From Pseudomonas jessenii (GTDB taxonomy: Bacteria > Pseudomonadota > Gammaproteobacteria > Pseudomonadales > Pseudomonadaceae): DNA of 64,000 nucleotides. The stretch covers positions 682,001 to 746,000 of the forward strand of contig NZ_NIWT01000001.1 in the NCBI RefSeq assembly GCF_002236115.1, read 5' to 3'. The position numbers were made by a program, and so were the translations under genes. Under the pieces are notes generated by a model. That model saw only the letters and a list, made by a program, of their open reading frames with translations. It did no database searches and was not told where the DNA came from. Every line of letters begins with the position of its first letter. Positions within the stretch are counted from its first letter, which is position 1. This document shows positions 63,900 through 64,000 of this stretch, piece after piece.

Positions 63900-64000
63900 T
63901 CACTCGTGGCCGAAGCGAATCAACGCATCGACCGCAGTCGTGCCTTGGGCACTGACCAACAATGGGTTCACATCGAGTTCCAGCAACTGCGCGGCGTTTT
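63900..64000 (-). CDS. C-terminal end of an ADP-forming acyl-CoA synthetase, cut by window
   Basis: The last 32 residues are visible, including AAQLLELDVNPLLVSAQGTT and VDALIRFGHE. The ELDVNPLL segment is the usual end of the ATP-grasp domain in acetate-CoA ligase (ADP-forming) and related proteins. The stop at 63900 lies 4 bp before the aruI start, so it belongs to the same operon. It might activate a guanidino acid formed by the pathway (inference). Confidence 0.75.
   Translation of the reverse strand, partial: NAAQLLELDVNPLLVSAQGTTAVDALIRFGHE

Overview
The window comes from a Gram-negative, GC-rich gammaproteobacterium, almost certainly a Pseudomonas of the fluorescens group. The main reasons are an aruI-aruH arginine transaminase pathway, four REPIN-type repeats of the kind that pepper these genomes, a PAS/MCP aerotaxis-type receptor, a Fur-type site before a siderophore receptor, and the general codon use. 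All gene calls are by reading alone; no search was run. No tRNA, rRNA, CRISPR array, intact insertion sequence or prophage was seen.

Layout. 1-2.7 kb: a quaternary-amine (betaine-type) ABC transporter, cut by the window edge, with a GntR/FCD regulator. 3-10.8 kb: mixed housekeeping and hypothetical genes (DUF2986-like protein, NTP_transf_6, MHS-type MFS carrier, P-loop kinase, PAS-MCP receptor, small membrane proteins, PtrA-like peptide, DCC thiol oxidoreductase). 10.9-13 kb: a Fur-controlled TonB siderophore receptor. 13.2-17.3 kb: MocR regulator, TIM-barrel epimerase and MFS carrier, probably one sugar or organic-acid uptake unit. 17.3-20.1 kb: acyl-CoA dehydrogenase and divergent LysR regulator.

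20.2-26.5 kb is the most striking part. It is a tightly overlapped seven-gene minus-strand operon: thermostable-hemolysin-family protein, AMP-dependent ligase, haem-oxygenase-like iron enzyme, short-chain reductase, secreted TPR protein, response regulator and sensor kinase. It looks like a small biosynthetic pathway with its own signalling system. Its upstream region carries a ~60-bp element that also occurs near 8.5 kb. 27.3-32 kb holds a large secreted multicopper oxidase and a convergent pentaheme cytochrome c, separated by a decayed histidine-kinase fragment. 32.4-34.2 kb is an OhrR regulon: ohrR, two tandem ohr genes and a 31-codon ORF, each preceded at a similar distance by the same palindrome. 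34.5 kb carries a paralogue of the membrane protein at 9.25 kb.

35.8-42.3 kb: TrmK, threonine dehydratase, AraC regulators, a zinc-peptidase-like secreted protein, a diiron oxygenase-like protein divergent from an AraC regulator, MAPEG and GFA proteins. 42.7-50.5 kb is accessory and regulatory: a DUF3313 lipoprotein, a glycine-zipper protein, a ToxR-like membrane regulator overlapped by a ToxS-like partner, small secreted proteins, a frameshifted beta-barrel gene, an AraC regulator, a 34-residue membrane peptide, a CSS-EAL c-di-GMP phosphodiesterase and an intact OmpA-type barrel. 50.5-57.8 kb: MscS-type channel, a second glycine-zipper protein, REPINs, quinone reductase-like protein, and a Dpp/Opp-type ABC transporter. 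58-64 kb: the binding protein for that transporter, then aldehyde dehydrogenase, aruH, aruI and the end of an acyl-CoA synthetase, which together would take arginine to 4-guanidinobutyrate.
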